A stretch of DNA of 64,000 nucleotides from Thalassobacillus devorans (GTDB lineage Bacteria > Bacillota > Bacilli > Bacillales > Halobacillaceae), in assembly GCF_011761345.1 (NCBI RefSeq), contig NZ_JAASRY010000001.1:186001-250000 (forward strand). Reading direction: 5' to 3'. The stretch's first letter is position 1; each line of letters opens with the position of its first letter. The position numbers and the translations under genes are program-made. The notes beneath the pieces were generated by a model. The model saw nothing but the letters and a program-made list of their open reading frames with translations. It was not told the origin of the DNA and searched no databases. Positions 1 to 8,478 of this stretch are shown here, one piece after another.

Positions 1-28
1 TTCTGGCCTTGCCTGTCAATTAATTCAA

Positions 29-1396
29 TTAAAATTCGTTTAACAGGTCTTGTAATTCTGCTTGCTGTACATCAATTTGTTCAAGAGCATGGTTTATATT
101 TCGTCTAAAAATACTTATAATACTTTGGCCATAATTGTTTCCTGGAACTGCCCATTTTCCGTTAAGCTGAGTCCAAGTAGTTGCGCTTCCTCGGCTGACA
201 AGATCAAATCTTGGGTCGACTTTAGGGTAACCATTTGGAATCGGGGCTGTTGAGGCATAGGCGTATAAGTGTTGAATATGTGCATGAACACCTTCTTCAA
301 CCGTAGCGAAGCTTGCTCCTGGATTATCCGGACCAGTGGCTCCAATACCGGCAAAGTTGTTTTGTTTTTCGTCCACTATACCTGTAAAACGGAAGTAATC
401 CGTCTCGTGAATAGCCTGCGCATATGCTACATCTGCTCTTATTCCATAAACTTTACCATATTCCCTGTAGTAACCTCCAAGATCTGGAGCTTTGGGGTTA
501 ATTGTCTTTACAAATTCATTTAATTGACAAGGATTTAAGTGAATATCTCCCTGGATGGTAAAACGTTCTTCCGGGGTGGAGGGAGGTGGTGAAGGAGCTT
601 CTCCATCTGTCAGAATGAAAGCGTCAGTAATTCCAATGCTCTTCAACTTCTGAACCTGCTGATGGGCGTTGTCTTTTATTGAATAAGCTCCTGCTTGTAC
701 TCGATAATATTGTTCTCCTGAAATGGTAATTGGGACAATAATAGAATCAATGTTATGAGTCCCTAGGTACTGGACTCGATTTTCCGCATTACTTCGGTTT
801 TTAAAGGAACCAGCAATGACCTTGTAAAGAATACCTGGTGAGGATTTAGAAGGTAAATCAAAGGCTTTCTTCACACCTTCCCCAATTGCAATTGATACAT
901 CTTGGATAAATTCAGGGTCAGTTAAAAGCTTTATGTCTTCGGGGTTATCTACAAACAACACCTCTAACAATAATGCAGACATCTTTGTTTCCCTTAGCAC
1001 ATGAAAATTGGCACGCTTTTTCCCTCTATCATTAACACCATATTTAGCTTCCACGGCATCTAAGATCTTATCATGAATAATATTTTGATGGGTTTTAGTG
1101 ACTGGAGGGACAGTACCGTTAAAAATATAACTCTCAAAACCAGTTCCTCCAGCAGCATTGTTGTGAATGGATAAGAAGAAATCGGCATCTTCAGAATTAG
1201 CCAATTGGGTCCTTTGTTCTAATGAAACCGTGAGATCACTGAGTCTTGTCATTACTATATCCACTTCGTAGTTTTTGAGAAGGTATTCTCGCACCTTTAA
1301 AGCGATTGAAAGATTGAAATTCTTTTCTTCATAGCTTTTATAAGTTGCCCCAGGGTCATTTCCTCCATGGCCAGGGTCAATAATTATCTTTTTCAT
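29..1396 (-). CDS. CwlC-like N-acetylmuramoyl-L-alanine amidase with SPOR and glucosaminidase domains
   Basis: A peptidoglycan hydrolase of 455 residues. The Amidase_3 domain (about 2-180) opens with IIIDPGHGG and has SIHNNAAGGTG near 76 and LLLEVLFVDN near 143, which carry the zinc His and Glu ligands. A SPOR-type region (about 190-265, with YKVIAGSFKNR and YYRVQAGAYS) should bind glycan. A glucosaminidase-like domain (about 295-440, with YAQAIHETDYFRF) should cut the sugar backbone. There is no signal peptide, as in B. subtilis CwlC, which lyses the mother cell from inside after sporulation. The ATG has AAAGGAGG at 1405-1412 and a sigma-K type promoter just upstream. CwlC itself lacks the glucosaminidase domain, so this is an extended version. 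Amidase identity is secure; the mother-cell role is inferred. Confidence 0.9.
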   Translation of the reverse strand: MKKIIIDPGHGGNDPGATYKSYEEKNFNLSIALKVREYLLKNYEVDIVMTRLSDLTVSLEQRTQLANSEDADFFLSIHNNAAGGTGFESYIFNGTVPPVTKTHQNIIHDKILDAVEAKYGVNDRGKKRANFHVLRETKMSALLLEVLFVDNPEDIKLLTDPEFIQDVSIAIGEGVKKAFDLPSKSSPGILYKVIAGSFKNRSNAENRVQYLGTHNIDSIIVPITISGEQYYRVQAGAYSIKDNAHQQVQKLKSIGITDAFILTDGEAPSPPPSTPEERFTIQGDIHLNPCQLNEFVKTINPKAPDLGGYYREYGKVYGIRADVAYAQAIHETDYFRFTGIVDEKQNNFAGIGATGPDNPGASFATVEEGVHAHIQHLYAYASTAPIPNGYPKVDPRFDLVSRGSATTWTQLNGKWAVPGNNYGQSIISIFRRNINHALEQIDVQQAELQDLLNEF

Positions 1397-1426
1397 TTTA
1401 TTAGCCTCCTTTCAAGACTACATTTC

Positions 1427-1455
1427 ATTATATGAATAGTTAGACAAACCCGGTT
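1427..1455 (-). promoter_or_regulatory. Sigma-K type promoter of the CwlC-like gene
   Basis: On the minus strand, AACC (1452-1455) is separated by 17 bp from CATATAAT (1427-1434). This fits the sigma-K pattern mACm-N16/17-CATAnnnT. The predicted start of transcription lies just before the ribosome site. B. subtilis cwlC is sigma-K dependent, which agrees. Confidence 0.5.
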
Positions 1456-2001
1456 AGACTAGTATGTAGTTTTATTTAAAAAAGGCACGTGCTGCAGGTT
1501 AACATCGGTTATCGACAAAGGTTTTTTTGGATTAGTGTCGATTGACAGTAAAAGTCGAAGTATTTCAAATGCTAATTACGAGGAAATCATAAAAGACGCA
1601 ATCCCACAGGGGGAGTGCGTCTTTTATGGGAAGGAGCAGAGATTGAACAAGCAATAGTGGATCAACAATGCTTTAACCTTTTCTATCTTCTGGTTGGTGG
1701 TAAGGAAGTGACTCGGAGTTACAATAATATATGCACCTTTCCTACCATTGTGACCATCATTATTTTAAATTTCGAATGCCAGGAATCTGAAAGTTTTAAA
1801 TACTGGGCGTTGTTCTATCTAGAAAATGAGCCAGGGTTTATTAACATACAGCAAAAAAGGTCTCCATCATCAAGAATCGATAATAGAAACCTTTTTGTGA
1901 TTGCTTGTTATGTCCCTGCCTATCTGCTTTTTTTCTAGGACATCTCCTATATAATTTATATAATACCGTACTGATATCTTATTCGGAAAAGATTGAACGG
2001 T
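1456..2001. other. Intergenic region with two inverted repeats, no supported gene
   Basis: A 10-bp perfect inverted repeat (AAAAGACGCA at 1591-1600, TGCGTCTTTT at 1616-1625) forms a terminator-like hairpin. A weaker pair (AAAAAGGT near 1854 and ACCTTTTT near 1885) encloses a long loop. The open frame at 1615-1938 starts inside the first hairpin, has no ribosome site and resembles nothing known to me. The region may be a decayed gene or mobile-element remnant. Confidence 0.4.
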
Positions 2002-2148
2002 CTAAATTTTTCTCTTCTTACCACAACAGCCGCCTCTACTGACAGGCCTTTTTTTAACTAATGAAGCATCCAATACGATTGGCTCATCTGTCGCTTTGAA
2101 AAACCTATTTTGGTAAACTTTTTTTCCTTTGGAAGTCCTTCTTATCAA
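2002..2148 (-). CDS. 48-residue basic micro-protein, unknown
   Basis: A short frame starting with TTG at 2148, nine bases after an AGAAGGAG ribosome site. The product is strongly basic and ends in RGGCCGKKRKI, with a Gly-Gly followed by a Cys pair. Composition is protein-like (for example ATDEPIVLDASLVKK) with no low-complexity run. It lies 66 bp downstream of the JAMM peptidase gene on the same strand, so it could be its third operon member. I do not recognise the family. The Gly-Gly near the C-terminus beside a JAMM peptidase invites a precursor-processing idea, but about 35 residues before it is too short for a beta-grasp fold. Reality as a gene rests on the ribosome site and composition. 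Confidence 0.5.
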   Translation of the reverse strand: MIRRTSKGKKVYQNRFFKATDEPIVLDASLVKKRPVSRGGCCGKKRKI

Positions 2149-2213
2149 AAAAATCAACTCCTTCTATTGATAATATATTGTACTCGGGACTTTCTAATAA
2201 GTACGGGCTTTTA

Positions 2214-2624
2214 TTATGTTCTTATTAAAAAAGGGCACTCCTTATAGTTGCCTTTATTAATAATGTAAGTTTTGAGGGAGGGTTGTGCAGCTTTATAGGA
2301 AACAATTGCCATCTTTACATTCTTATCTGGGTGGTTGATGAGGTCATACCTTGAGGGAACTGGTGCTGTTGTCGGGTGTGAGTGATAAATTGCAATTACC
2401 AGTTCATTTCGTATTTTAATTTCGTTAAGGGTTTGTGCGACTATCTTCTCGCTTACAAAAAAACGTCTGTCTGACTTCCATTCATTTTCCAATGGCCATA
2501 TAGAGGTTATATCATCCTTGTTTCCTGCCAAAAGGCCGCAAGCTTCATAGGGTAAACAAGATTTACCGTGTTCAACAAGCTGATTATATATAGTGTTTGA
2601 AATTGTAATTTTGTTCATTACCAT
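2214..2624 (-). CDS. JAMM/JAB-domain metallopeptidase
   Basis: A Prok-JAB (MPN+) protein of 136 residues. The zinc motif is complete: Glu in YEACGLLAG (about 27), HSHP near 83, and S-x2-D seven residues later (SRYD). The family cleaves isopeptide or peptide bonds, often next to Gly-Gly, and also occurs in sulfur-carrier and phage pathways. The ATG at 2624 is chosen because it follows the upstream stop (2626-2628) by one base and has AAAGGA just before it; an earlier in-frame start would sit inside the upstream gene. It is translationally linked to the coiled-coil gene and followed by the micro-protein. No signal peptide, so cytosolic or mother-cell compartment. Substrate unknown. Confidence 0.8.
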   Translation of the reverse strand: MVMNKITISNTIYNQLVEHGKSCLPYEACGLLAGNKDDITSIWPLENEWKSDRRFFVSEKIVAQTLNEIKIRNELVIAIYHSHPTTAPVPSRYDLINHPDKNVKMAIVSYKAAQPSLKTYIINKGNYKECPFLIRT

Positions 2625-2625
2625 G

Positions 2626-3684
2626 TCAATCCTTTTTTTGGAAAATTGAGAACAGAGATGAAAACTCAATTTTCTTTTGGCTTTTAGGATGGGTCTCCTC
2701 GTTTGTTTCTAATTGTGGTTGCTTTTTCATATCTTGTTCAGTTATGTCGTTATTTTTTGGTGTTGAAGCTTTGGGATCAACATGCGTGCTTTTAAACTCA
2801 TTATTTTTAATAGGGTTTTCACTGGAATCCTGTGATTTTCTCTCTTGTTTTTGTTTAGAAAGCTTACTTTGGATTTCTGCAGTTATATTTTCTGTAGGGT
2901 TCACTGCAGAGCGTTGTTTTTCTGGTGATTTGGGTAACTGGTTAGCTTTTTTTTTTCCTTGTTGTTTGGAATAGATGATATTTTTATTTAATTCATTCTG
3001 AGATTGCTGAAAAGTTCTTCTCTTAGATTTTCCCCTTGATAAGGTGTTTTGCCCACCTGTCGAAGGTATATTGGACTGATGTTTTTGGCTGCTGGTTCTT
3101 GTGAAGCTGGAATTTTGCCTGCTGAATGATTGAGATGGCTGCTCTACATTCCTGTAAGATTGGAGCATGTTTTGCAGCTGTCGGTACTCCGATTTTCTTG
3201 GATTTTGAGCTTTTTGATTATTCTCCTGGTTAATGACGACTTGGTCTTGAATTTGTGCTATATCCTCTTTTAGTCGATCAATTTCTCTAATGCTTTCCCT
3301 GAAATGACTGTTTTGAGAATAAATAACTGTATTTATTTTCTCAATTAATTCATTAATATTAAGCTGATCAACTTTATCTATTACTTTACTGATATCTTCT
3401 TTCAACTGGCTCATCATATTGTTAACATTTTGCATATAATCAGCAAAATTTTCTTCCCTCTCCTCAAAATCGGCTGATTGCCTCTGGTATTTCTCTTCCA
3501 TACTTTTCATTTCTCCTTCTAATCTAATAAGTTTTGAATGAGTTTCATTAAACTCGTGCTTGATTAGAAGATAATCGTCCACAGCTTCCCCTTTTTTTAC
3601 TACATTAAGGGTTTGTTCATACACCTTAAGCTGATGTTTCAATCGCTCAATGTCATCGGTGCTATATAACTTGTATTTATACAT
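2626..3684 (-). CDS. Coiled-coil protein with Gln/Ser/Lys-rich tail, unknown
   Basis: A hydrophilic protein of 352 residues with no membrane segment. Residues about 8-160 are heptad-rich helix (IERLKHQLKVYEQTL, VIDKVDQLNINELIEKI). Residues about 165-340 are disordered and rich in Q, S, K and N, with motifs such as KSKRRTFQQSQNELN. The last residues (FSSLFSIFQKKD) form a short amphipathic tail. ATG at 3684 is preferred over the GTG one codon earlier because the AGGGTGAT site is then better spaced. It is the first gene of a minus-strand set with the JAMM peptidase. The architecture suggests a scaffold or spore-layer structural protein, but no family is recognised. Confidence 0.65.
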   Translation of the reverse strand: MYKYKLYSTDDIERLKHQLKVYEQTLNVVKKGEAVDDYLLIKHEFNETHSKLIRLEGEMKSMEEKYQRQSADFEEREENFADYMQNVNNMMSQLKEDISKVIDKVDQLNINELIEKINTVIYSQNSHFRESIREIDRLKEDIAQIQDQVVINQENNQKAQNPRKSEYRQLQNMLQSYRNVEQPSQSFSRQNSSFTRTSSQKHQSNIPSTGGQNTLSRGKSKRRTFQQSQNELNKNIIYSKQQGKKKANQLPKSPEKQRSAVNPTENITAEIQSKLSKQKQERKSQDSSENPIKNNEFKSTHVDPKASTPKNNDITEQDMKKQPQLETNEETHPKSQKKIEFSSLFSIFQKKD

Positions 3685-3903
3685 CACTCATCACCCTTTT
3701 GCAGCACATTAATATACTATTGATGAACCTTCGATACGTGACAAATGTCCGGTTACATTGTTACTTTTATTCCTCCATTAATCCATTTTATGTAGATGCC
3801 AAGAAGTTTAGCAAAAATAATTAGCTTTTAATTTGGATATTTGCATATGTCGCAAAAGGTTTTCTATTTCCGCGCTTTCACTATACCGCTTTCAGCTTTC
3901 ATT

Positions 3904-3955
3904 CATATGCTATGAGTGAAAACAAAATATCTTATTCGGAGGTGTAGTTTGCATT
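3904..3955 (+). promoter_or_regulatory. Candidate sigma-K promoter -10 and ribosome site before the 3956 gene
   Basis: TACC at 3884-3887, a 16-bp gap and CATATGCT at 3904-3911 resemble a sigma-K promoter (three of four -35 positions, full -10). GGAGGTG at 3938-3944 is the ribosome site, 11 bp before the ATG. Confidence 0.35.
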
Positions 3956-4633
3956 ATGCAAGCGAAAAATTTGACCGGGGGCCAAGAGCTCCTATGCATT
4001 AATACCGAGAAAGTGTATGACTGGGTTATTAATGAGACAACGTTCGATTTGACTTTAGGTGATTTGGAACTCCCAATTGGTCCTACAGGAGATCCAATCG
4101 AGTGTGACGATATCGTTGACAATGGTGTTACTTGTGAAGTAGCTCCAGCTGAGGTGGACCCGATTGTTGTTCTTGGGCGTGTAGATCAGGAATTTGTCAT
4201 TGATGGCACAACGGTAACATTGCAACTGGTAAATATTCAGAAGAACTTTGACGTTACGGTCTTTGTTGAACTGTTACCGGAACTTGGTGGAGCTATCATT
4301 GAGGTAGGTACGGTATCCTTCACACGATGTGAACAGGTAATACTATGTGCCCCAGAGGGTACAGACGTTGATGTAACGTTCACAGATTTAGACTGCTTCG
4401 TATGTACAGCTATCTGTGTTGAAAACGGTACAGAAGTGGATGAACTAACTGATATTACAGTATCCGTTCGCCTATGCCAAAGCATCCAATCAACATTTGA
4501 AGTAACTCTTGAACTTGTCGCTGACTTCTGTGCACCAAGAGATATGCTTCCTATCCCACCATGCCCTGCACCAACCATGCCGCCACAGTGTCCTGTGATT
4601 TTCCCGAGCGGGGATGACGGTGATAATGGCTGA
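3956..4633 (+). CDS. Beta-rich, Cys-containing candidate spore-surface protein
   Basis: A 225-residue acidic protein without signal peptide or membrane segment. It is almost entirely alternating hydrophobic/Thr/Val strands (TVTLQLVNIQKNFDVTVFVELL, split here as VTLQLVNIQ and DVTVFVELL) with conserved-looking Cys at ECDD, CEVAP, TRCEQVILCAP, LDCFVCTAICV and VRLCQS. The tail is Pro/Cys-rich (PPCPAPTMPPQCP) and ends in GDDGDNG. Such composition is common in spore coat, crust or exosporium structural proteins, which are secreted by no signal and cross-linked through Cys. The sigma-K-like promoter, the neighbouring CwlC-like gene and the downstream glycan cluster support that reading. Family name not recognised; function inferred. 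Confidence 0.6.
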   Translation: MQAKNLTGGQELLCINTEKVYDWVINETTFDLTLGDLELPIGPTGDPIECDDIVDNGVTCEVAPAEVDPIVVLGRVDQEFVIDGTTVTLQLVNIQKNFDVTVFVELLPELGGAIIEVGTVSFTRCEQVILCAPEGTDVDVTFTDLDCFVCTAICVENGTEVDELTDITVSVRLCQSIQSTFEVTLELVADFCAPRDMLPIPPCPAPTMPPQCPVIFPSGDDGDNG

Positions 4634-4648
4634 TCACTCAGCATAGCT

Positions 4649-4688
4649 ATAAAGAGAGGAATTCATTTTCCTCTCTTTATTTTTTTGG
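4649..4688 (+). terminator. Rho-independent terminator
   Basis: An 11-bp stem (AAAGAGAGGAA at 4651-4661 with TTCCTCTCTTT) is followed by seven T. It separates the candidate spore-surface gene from the next set, which may partly depend on read-through because no promoter fits in the 13 bp before the next ribosome site. Confidence 0.85.
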
Positions 4689-4700
4689 GAGGTGGGCTCA

Positions 4701-5276
4701 ATGAGAAAAAAGGAGTCGAAAATTCTTGATAAGCTCGATGAGTGGCAAACATTGAATTCCTCATACTTAAAAGAAATCAAACATATGGCAGAAAAAGCAA
4801 GAGAATTAAATACTATGCAAATCATCGGGTATTTTACTTATTCCTTTAACATCCAGCATAAAAGTAATGGTGAAAATATATGTATTGGCAACTTTCACAT
4901 TTTGAATGCAGGAGGTCGTTCCCTTTCCAACCCTTATATATGCATTAAAATTTCTAACACGGCTCCATTCACTTTTTCGGGAAAGTATGTTTATAAGGAT
5001 TCAAAACAAAAGCTGAAATTATCCAATGCCTGGGAACGCATCAATGGTCCGGAAGATAGAGAAGAATTCTGGTTGAAACCTGTAGAAATTCAGAGTCTTG
5101 AGCCGTCAGAGACACTCGTTTTTTCAAATTTTCAGTTGAAATGGGAAGCAGGTTCTTCATATACCGGAGGAATTATGGGATACATCTATGGAGATGAAAT
5201 ACAAGGTGGAATCAATGCCTTTAATCAAATAAATTTCAGTGGTAAGGTTTCAGAGGGGGAGAGCGATGACAAATGA
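4701..5276 (+). CDS. Unknown protein with short N-terminal helix and beta domain
   Basis: A 191-residue soluble protein. Residues 1-40 are charged helix (KILDKLDEWQTLNSSYLKEI). Residues about 45-185 look like a beta sandwich: IGNFHILNAGGRSLSNPYICIKI followed by a Pro/Glu stretch and TLVFSNFQLKWEAG, reminiscent of extracellular immunoglobulin-like domains, though no export signal is present. (The motif is written in pieces: IGNFHILNAGG and PYICIKISN.) ATG at 4701 is chosen over a GTG three codons earlier because GGGAGGTG covers the latter. It overlaps the next gene by 11 bp and lies between the candidate spore-surface gene and coiled-coil/glycosylation genes. No family recognised. Confidence 0.55.
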   Translation: MRKKESKILDKLDEWQTLNSSYLKEIKHMAEKARELNTMQIIGYFTYSFNIQHKSNGENICIGNFHILNAGGRSLSNPYICIKISNTAPFTFSGKYVYKDSKQKLKLSNAWERINGPEDREEFWLKPVEIQSLEPSETLVFSNFQLKWEAGSSYTGGIMGYIYGDEIQGGINAFNQINFSGKVSEGESDDK

Positions 5277-5574
5277 ATATCATGATAAAGAAAATGAAGT
5301 GCTTGTTCATCAGTTAATTAGGTACTATTTAAAAAATCATTTAAGTGATATAAAAAATAATAATCGTAAAAATAATAGTTTTTTATATCTTGATGGTGAT
5401 ATTTTTCAATTGATTCTTATATATATGTTAATGCGGGTGGATTCTTCCCCTTTAAAAACGGAGACGAAAAAAGATGACCTATTCCAAAATGAAACTGTAA
5501 GTGAACGATTAGATCAAATCATCACAGAAACTAAGGCAGCCTATGAGGATATTATTAAATCTATGAAAGAATAA
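5266..5574 (+). CDS. Small acidic unknown protein
   Basis: A 102-residue protein, charged at both ends, with one hydrophobic stretch (IFQLILIYMLMRV, about residues 46-58) that is too short to be confidently transmembrane. The remainder is helical (SERLDQIITETKAAYEDIIKSMKE). ATG at 5266 follows GGGGGAGAG and overlaps the upstream gene by 11 bp, so the two are translationally coupled. A terminator follows at once. I do not recognise it. Confidence 0.55.
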   Translation: MTNEYHDKENEVLVHQLIRYYLKNHLSDIKNNNRKNNSFLYLDGDIFQLILIYMLMRVDSSPLKTETKKDDLFQNETVSERLDQIITETKAAYEDIIKSMKE

Positions 5575-5589
5575 GTATTAGACACGTTA

Positions 5590-5618
5590 GGAACTGTTCC
5601 GGGCAGTTCTTTTTTTTG
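5590..5618 (+). terminator. Rho-independent terminator
   Basis: GAACTG (5591-5596) pairs with CAGTTC (5604-5609), followed by an eight-T run. Confidence 0.8.
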
Positions 5619-5651
5619 TACTTTATTGAAATTCTAACATTTTTAAGGATT

Positions 5652-5693
5652 AAAATGTAAGGGCTTTTGCCATAAATACTTAGCGACCAAACA
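5652..5693 (+). repeat. Degenerate copy of a dispersed intergenic repeat (copy 1)
   Basis: TAAGGGCTTTTGCCATAAAT followed by ACTTAGCGA matches the repeats at 36935-36992 and 53196-53251 with several substitutions. It lies about 100 bp before the coiled-coil gene. Confidence 0.5.
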
Positions 5694-5791
5694 GGAAGGA
5701 ATCTGCATATATCCAAGGAACGTTTAGCTTAGTTGCACATATAGATACCATAGCCCAGAGTTAATCAGTTTGTTCCTAAGGAGGCTGACGA

Positions 5792-6940
5792 ATGAAAAAG
5801 AAAACGATGACAGATCCTATCCAACTCCAACAAATGGTAATTTACTATAAAGCTGAGCTTGCAAAATATAAAGAAAAAGTAAAGGATTATCAGGAAAATT
5901 ACCATTACTCCCTGCTTACGACCCTTAAAGAACAAAATATTGAGTTATTAGAGGAAAACGAAAGGGTTACTAATCAATTAAGCCAAATAAAGAAGGAAAT
6001 GAACAAGAAAATTAGCAATATAGCATCTCAGTTAAAAAGCAGCAGATATAATGAAGAGAAACTGAGTGTGAAACTGGAGTCCTTAGAGGAAAAGTTAGTT
6101 TATGAGGAAATGTGCAACAAACAGTTAAAATCCAAGGAGAAAAAATTACGAAATGAAATAATTGATCTGAAATCTTCTTATTCAAGAAGCCGAAATGAAA
6201 TTATTCAACTGCAAAAAACAAATCAGGAATTAAATGAGACCTTAAATGAAAGCACAAAAGAATTCCAGGTAGTAAAAGAAAACTTACGTAAGCAGGTTGC
6301 TGACTTAAGCGAAGAGAATGAAACAAGACATAAGAAGATAATAAAGTTAGAAAATACAATCAAGGAATTGGAGCACCAAAATAAGGAGCAAAATACAAAT
6401 ATTGACCAATTTAAAAAGGAAATATGTGAACTTCAGGAAAAACATTCAAAAGAAATAAACTCTTTCCAAAAAAAAATTGATAAGATCAGAAAGGCCCATT
6501 CTGTGTTAAATACCGAAAAGGAACAATTAGAAAAAGAAAATCTGGAAATCGCTGCACATCGGGACAATTTATTAGCAGAAGAAAGATCAGACTTTGAGAA
6601 GAAACTAAAAAGTAAAGAAGAAATAATAGAACAATTAAAAGAAGAGAATTTTACTTTGTCAAACCAAGTGGAGAAATTAAAAGATGCTAAGGTCCAAACT
6701 GAATTTTTGGATATTTTCGAAGAAGCAGACCCTTATGATATGATTTCTTTTTTAGATAGTCATATAAAAACTTTATTAGAGGATTCATTTGAGGCATCGA
6801 AAACAGAGAATCCCCAAGATACGCTCATCCGAATACTTGAAAATGAAATAGATACATTATCGGAAAAGATCAAAAAGCTAGAGAGTGAAGCAATGGAGCA
6901 TAATGAAGAAACAGTAGATGTAAAAGAGCAGGAAGAATAA
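5792..6940 (+). CDS. Long coiled-coil protein, unknown
   Basis: A 382-residue highly charged protein that is almost wholly coiled coil from about residue 10 to 285 (EQNIELLEENERVTNQLSQI, LEEKLVYEEMCNKQLKSKEK). A short different segment (about 295-330, EFLDIFEEADPYDMISFLDS) is followed by a second short coil. No membrane segment or signal. AAGGAGG precedes the ATG. It is the first gene after a terminator and precedes the glycosyltransferase gene by 60 bp, so it may be co-transcribed with it. Such rods often scaffold spore layers or anchor glycosylation enzymes; that is inference. No specific family recognised. Confidence 0.65.
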   Translation: MKKKTMTDPIQLQQMVIYYKAELAKYKEKVKDYQENYHYSLLTTLKEQNIELLEENERVTNQLSQIKKEMNKKISNIASQLKSSRYNEEKLSVKLESLEEKLVYEEMCNKQLKSKEKKLRNEIIDLKSSYSRSRNEIIQLQKTNQELNETLNESTKEFQVVKENLRKQVADLSEENETRHKKIIKLENTIKELEHQNKEQNTNIDQFKKEICELQEKHSKEINSFQKKIDKIRKAHSVLNTEKEQLEKENLEIAAHRDNLLAEERSDFEKKLKSKEEIIEQLKEENFTLSNQVEKLKDAKVQTEFLDIFEEADPYDMISFLDSHIKTLLEDSFEASKTENPQDTLIRILENEIDTLSEKIKKLESEAMEHNEETVDVKEQEE

Positions 6941-7000
6941 TCTTATTCCCGGCTTTCGAAAATATTGTTTAGCAGGAGAGCAATTGAGGGAGGGTCTACT

Positions 7001-8272
7001 GTGGGTGAAAGATGGTTATATTTACCTGTTGAAGTAAAAGCGAGAGAATTGGATGCTAAATTACTTCTGGCTTACTATGCAATTAAAAAAGGATACCATG
7101 TGATTTTAGGCGAGCAGAGAATGGTAGAATTAGCAGCGGCCGAATTTCCTGAGGGGATATTTTATTCGAAAGGATATTCCAGAGGCTACAGAAAGAAAGT
7201 GATCAAACAAGCAGTAACTAATGGACACGAAGTGGTAGAACTCGATGAAGAAGGTTTGATTTTCCCGGATTCTGACAGGTATTTAAATACCAGAATGCAA
7301 AAAGAGGTCCTCAAAATGATAACAAAAGAATTTTGTTGGGGACATTATCAGTGCGAAGTGATAGGGAACGCTTATCCCAGCCAGAAAAAAAAATGCCATA
7401 TTGTAGGGAATCCCAGGTTTGATTTATTACATCCGAAATTTCATAACTTATACCTCCAGGATGCTGATCGAATTAATGAAAAATATGGTGACTTTATTTT
7501 AGTTAATACGAGGTTTCCTCTTTATAATGGAAGTCAGGGGAAGAGAGAAGATGACTCCAACCCTTTCCTTTTATATATTAAACAATTATACATCTCTTTT
7601 ATTGAGATGGTGAAGGGACTGGCAGTTGCTTTTCCCCATCATCAAATTATTGTTAGACCTCATCCTGCTGAAAACACTGACCCTTATGAGGAAGCGTTTT
7701 CTATGTTAAATAATGTCAATGTGATTTTTGAAGGAAACATTATCAAATGGTTAATGGCTGCAAAGGCAATTGTTCACAATGATTGTACATCAAGTATTGA
7801 AGCTTATTTGCTCGAAAAGCCAATTGTAACTTATATACCTGTGACTTTTAAAGTTATGGACATGAAACTTCCGAACGAATTGGGGATCCAGGCAGTCAAA
7901 ATAAACGATGTAATATCAATCATTGAATCCATTTTAAAAAGGAGTAATTCCCATGAATATTTCAACCAGAAGTATAAGGACACTGCGAATAAATTGCTGT
8001 CAAGCTATTATTTAAAAGATAGTGGCCAGTTTTCTTATCATTCAATTCTTAAAATAATGGATGGAATATCCCTTACTCCCACGAAACCAATCCCTCGTTT
8101 CAACCATTCATTCAATGTAAAACCCAACAAAAAACTTGAACATCTATTCCCGTTTCTATCAAAACAGGAAATACAATTATTTTTTAATAAAATAGATGAG
8201 ATAGAAAATCAGGATACTGTTCTTTCTGTAACCCCCATAGGTGAAAATTTATATTCTATACGTTCTATGTAA
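7001..8272 (+). CDS. Surface carbohydrate biosynthesis protein (glycosyltransferase-like)
   Basis: A 423-residue protein resembling the 'surface carbohydrate biosynthesis protein' group. The N-terminal half starts LYLPVEVKARELDAKLLLAY and the C-terminal half has the GT-B-like, CDP-glycerol-transferase-type signature: VRPHPAE (about 218), then VHNDCTSSIEAYLLEKPIV (about 258-276), where donor phosphate and nucleotide would bind. GTG at 7001 is chosen because GAGGGAGG lies 7 bp upstream; the longer frame from 6965 has no ribosome site. It ends at a strong terminator. Position next to the pseudaminic-acid cluster suggests it transfers or links a sugar for the cell or spore surface. Substrate not determinable. 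Confidence 0.7.
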   Translation: MGERWLYLPVEVKARELDAKLLLAYYAIKKGYHVILGEQRMVELAAAEFPEGIFYSKGYSRGYRKKVIKQAVTNGHEVVELDEEGLIFPDSDRYLNTRMQKEVLKMITKEFCWGHYQCEVIGNAYPSQKKKCHIVGNPRFDLLHPKFHNLYLQDADRINEKYGDFILVNTRFPLYNGSQGKREDDSNPFLLYIKQLYISFIEMVKGLAVAFPHHQIIVRPHPAENTDPYEEAFSMLNNVNVIFEGNIIKWLMAAKAIVHNDCTSSIEAYLLEKPIVTYIPVTFKVMDMKLPNELGIQAVKINDVISIIESILKRSNSHEYFNQKYKDTANKLLSSYYLKDSGQFSYHSILKIMDGISLTPTKPIPRFNHSFNVKPNKKLEHLFPFLSKQEIQLFFNKIDEIENQDTVLSVTPIGENLYSIRSM

Positions 8273-8310
8273 TATATGTTTTTCCTGAAAATTGAGGAAA
8301 GTTTGAAACA

Positions 8311-8360
8311 AAAAGGAAGCTAGGCTGAACAAAGCAGGCATAGCTTCCTTTTTAGTTTTT
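8311..8360 (+). terminator. Rho-independent terminator
   Basis: An AAAAGGAAGCTA arm (8311-8322) pairs with TAGCTTCCTTTTT (8341-8353), closing an 18-base loop, followed by T-rich sequence. Confidence 0.8.
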
Positions 8361-8478
8361 ATGACAATTGACCAATTTGATAGGTGAAAGTCTATTATAT
8401 TCACTAAGTGCAAAATGGTGAATATAAATGGTATTACTGAAAAAGTTTATAATCATTTTTATAGGAAAAGAGGAAATG

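Noticed and set aside
1615-1938. 107-residue frame on the plus strand
   Set aside because: It begins inside a hairpin without a ribosome site and has no recognisable domain.
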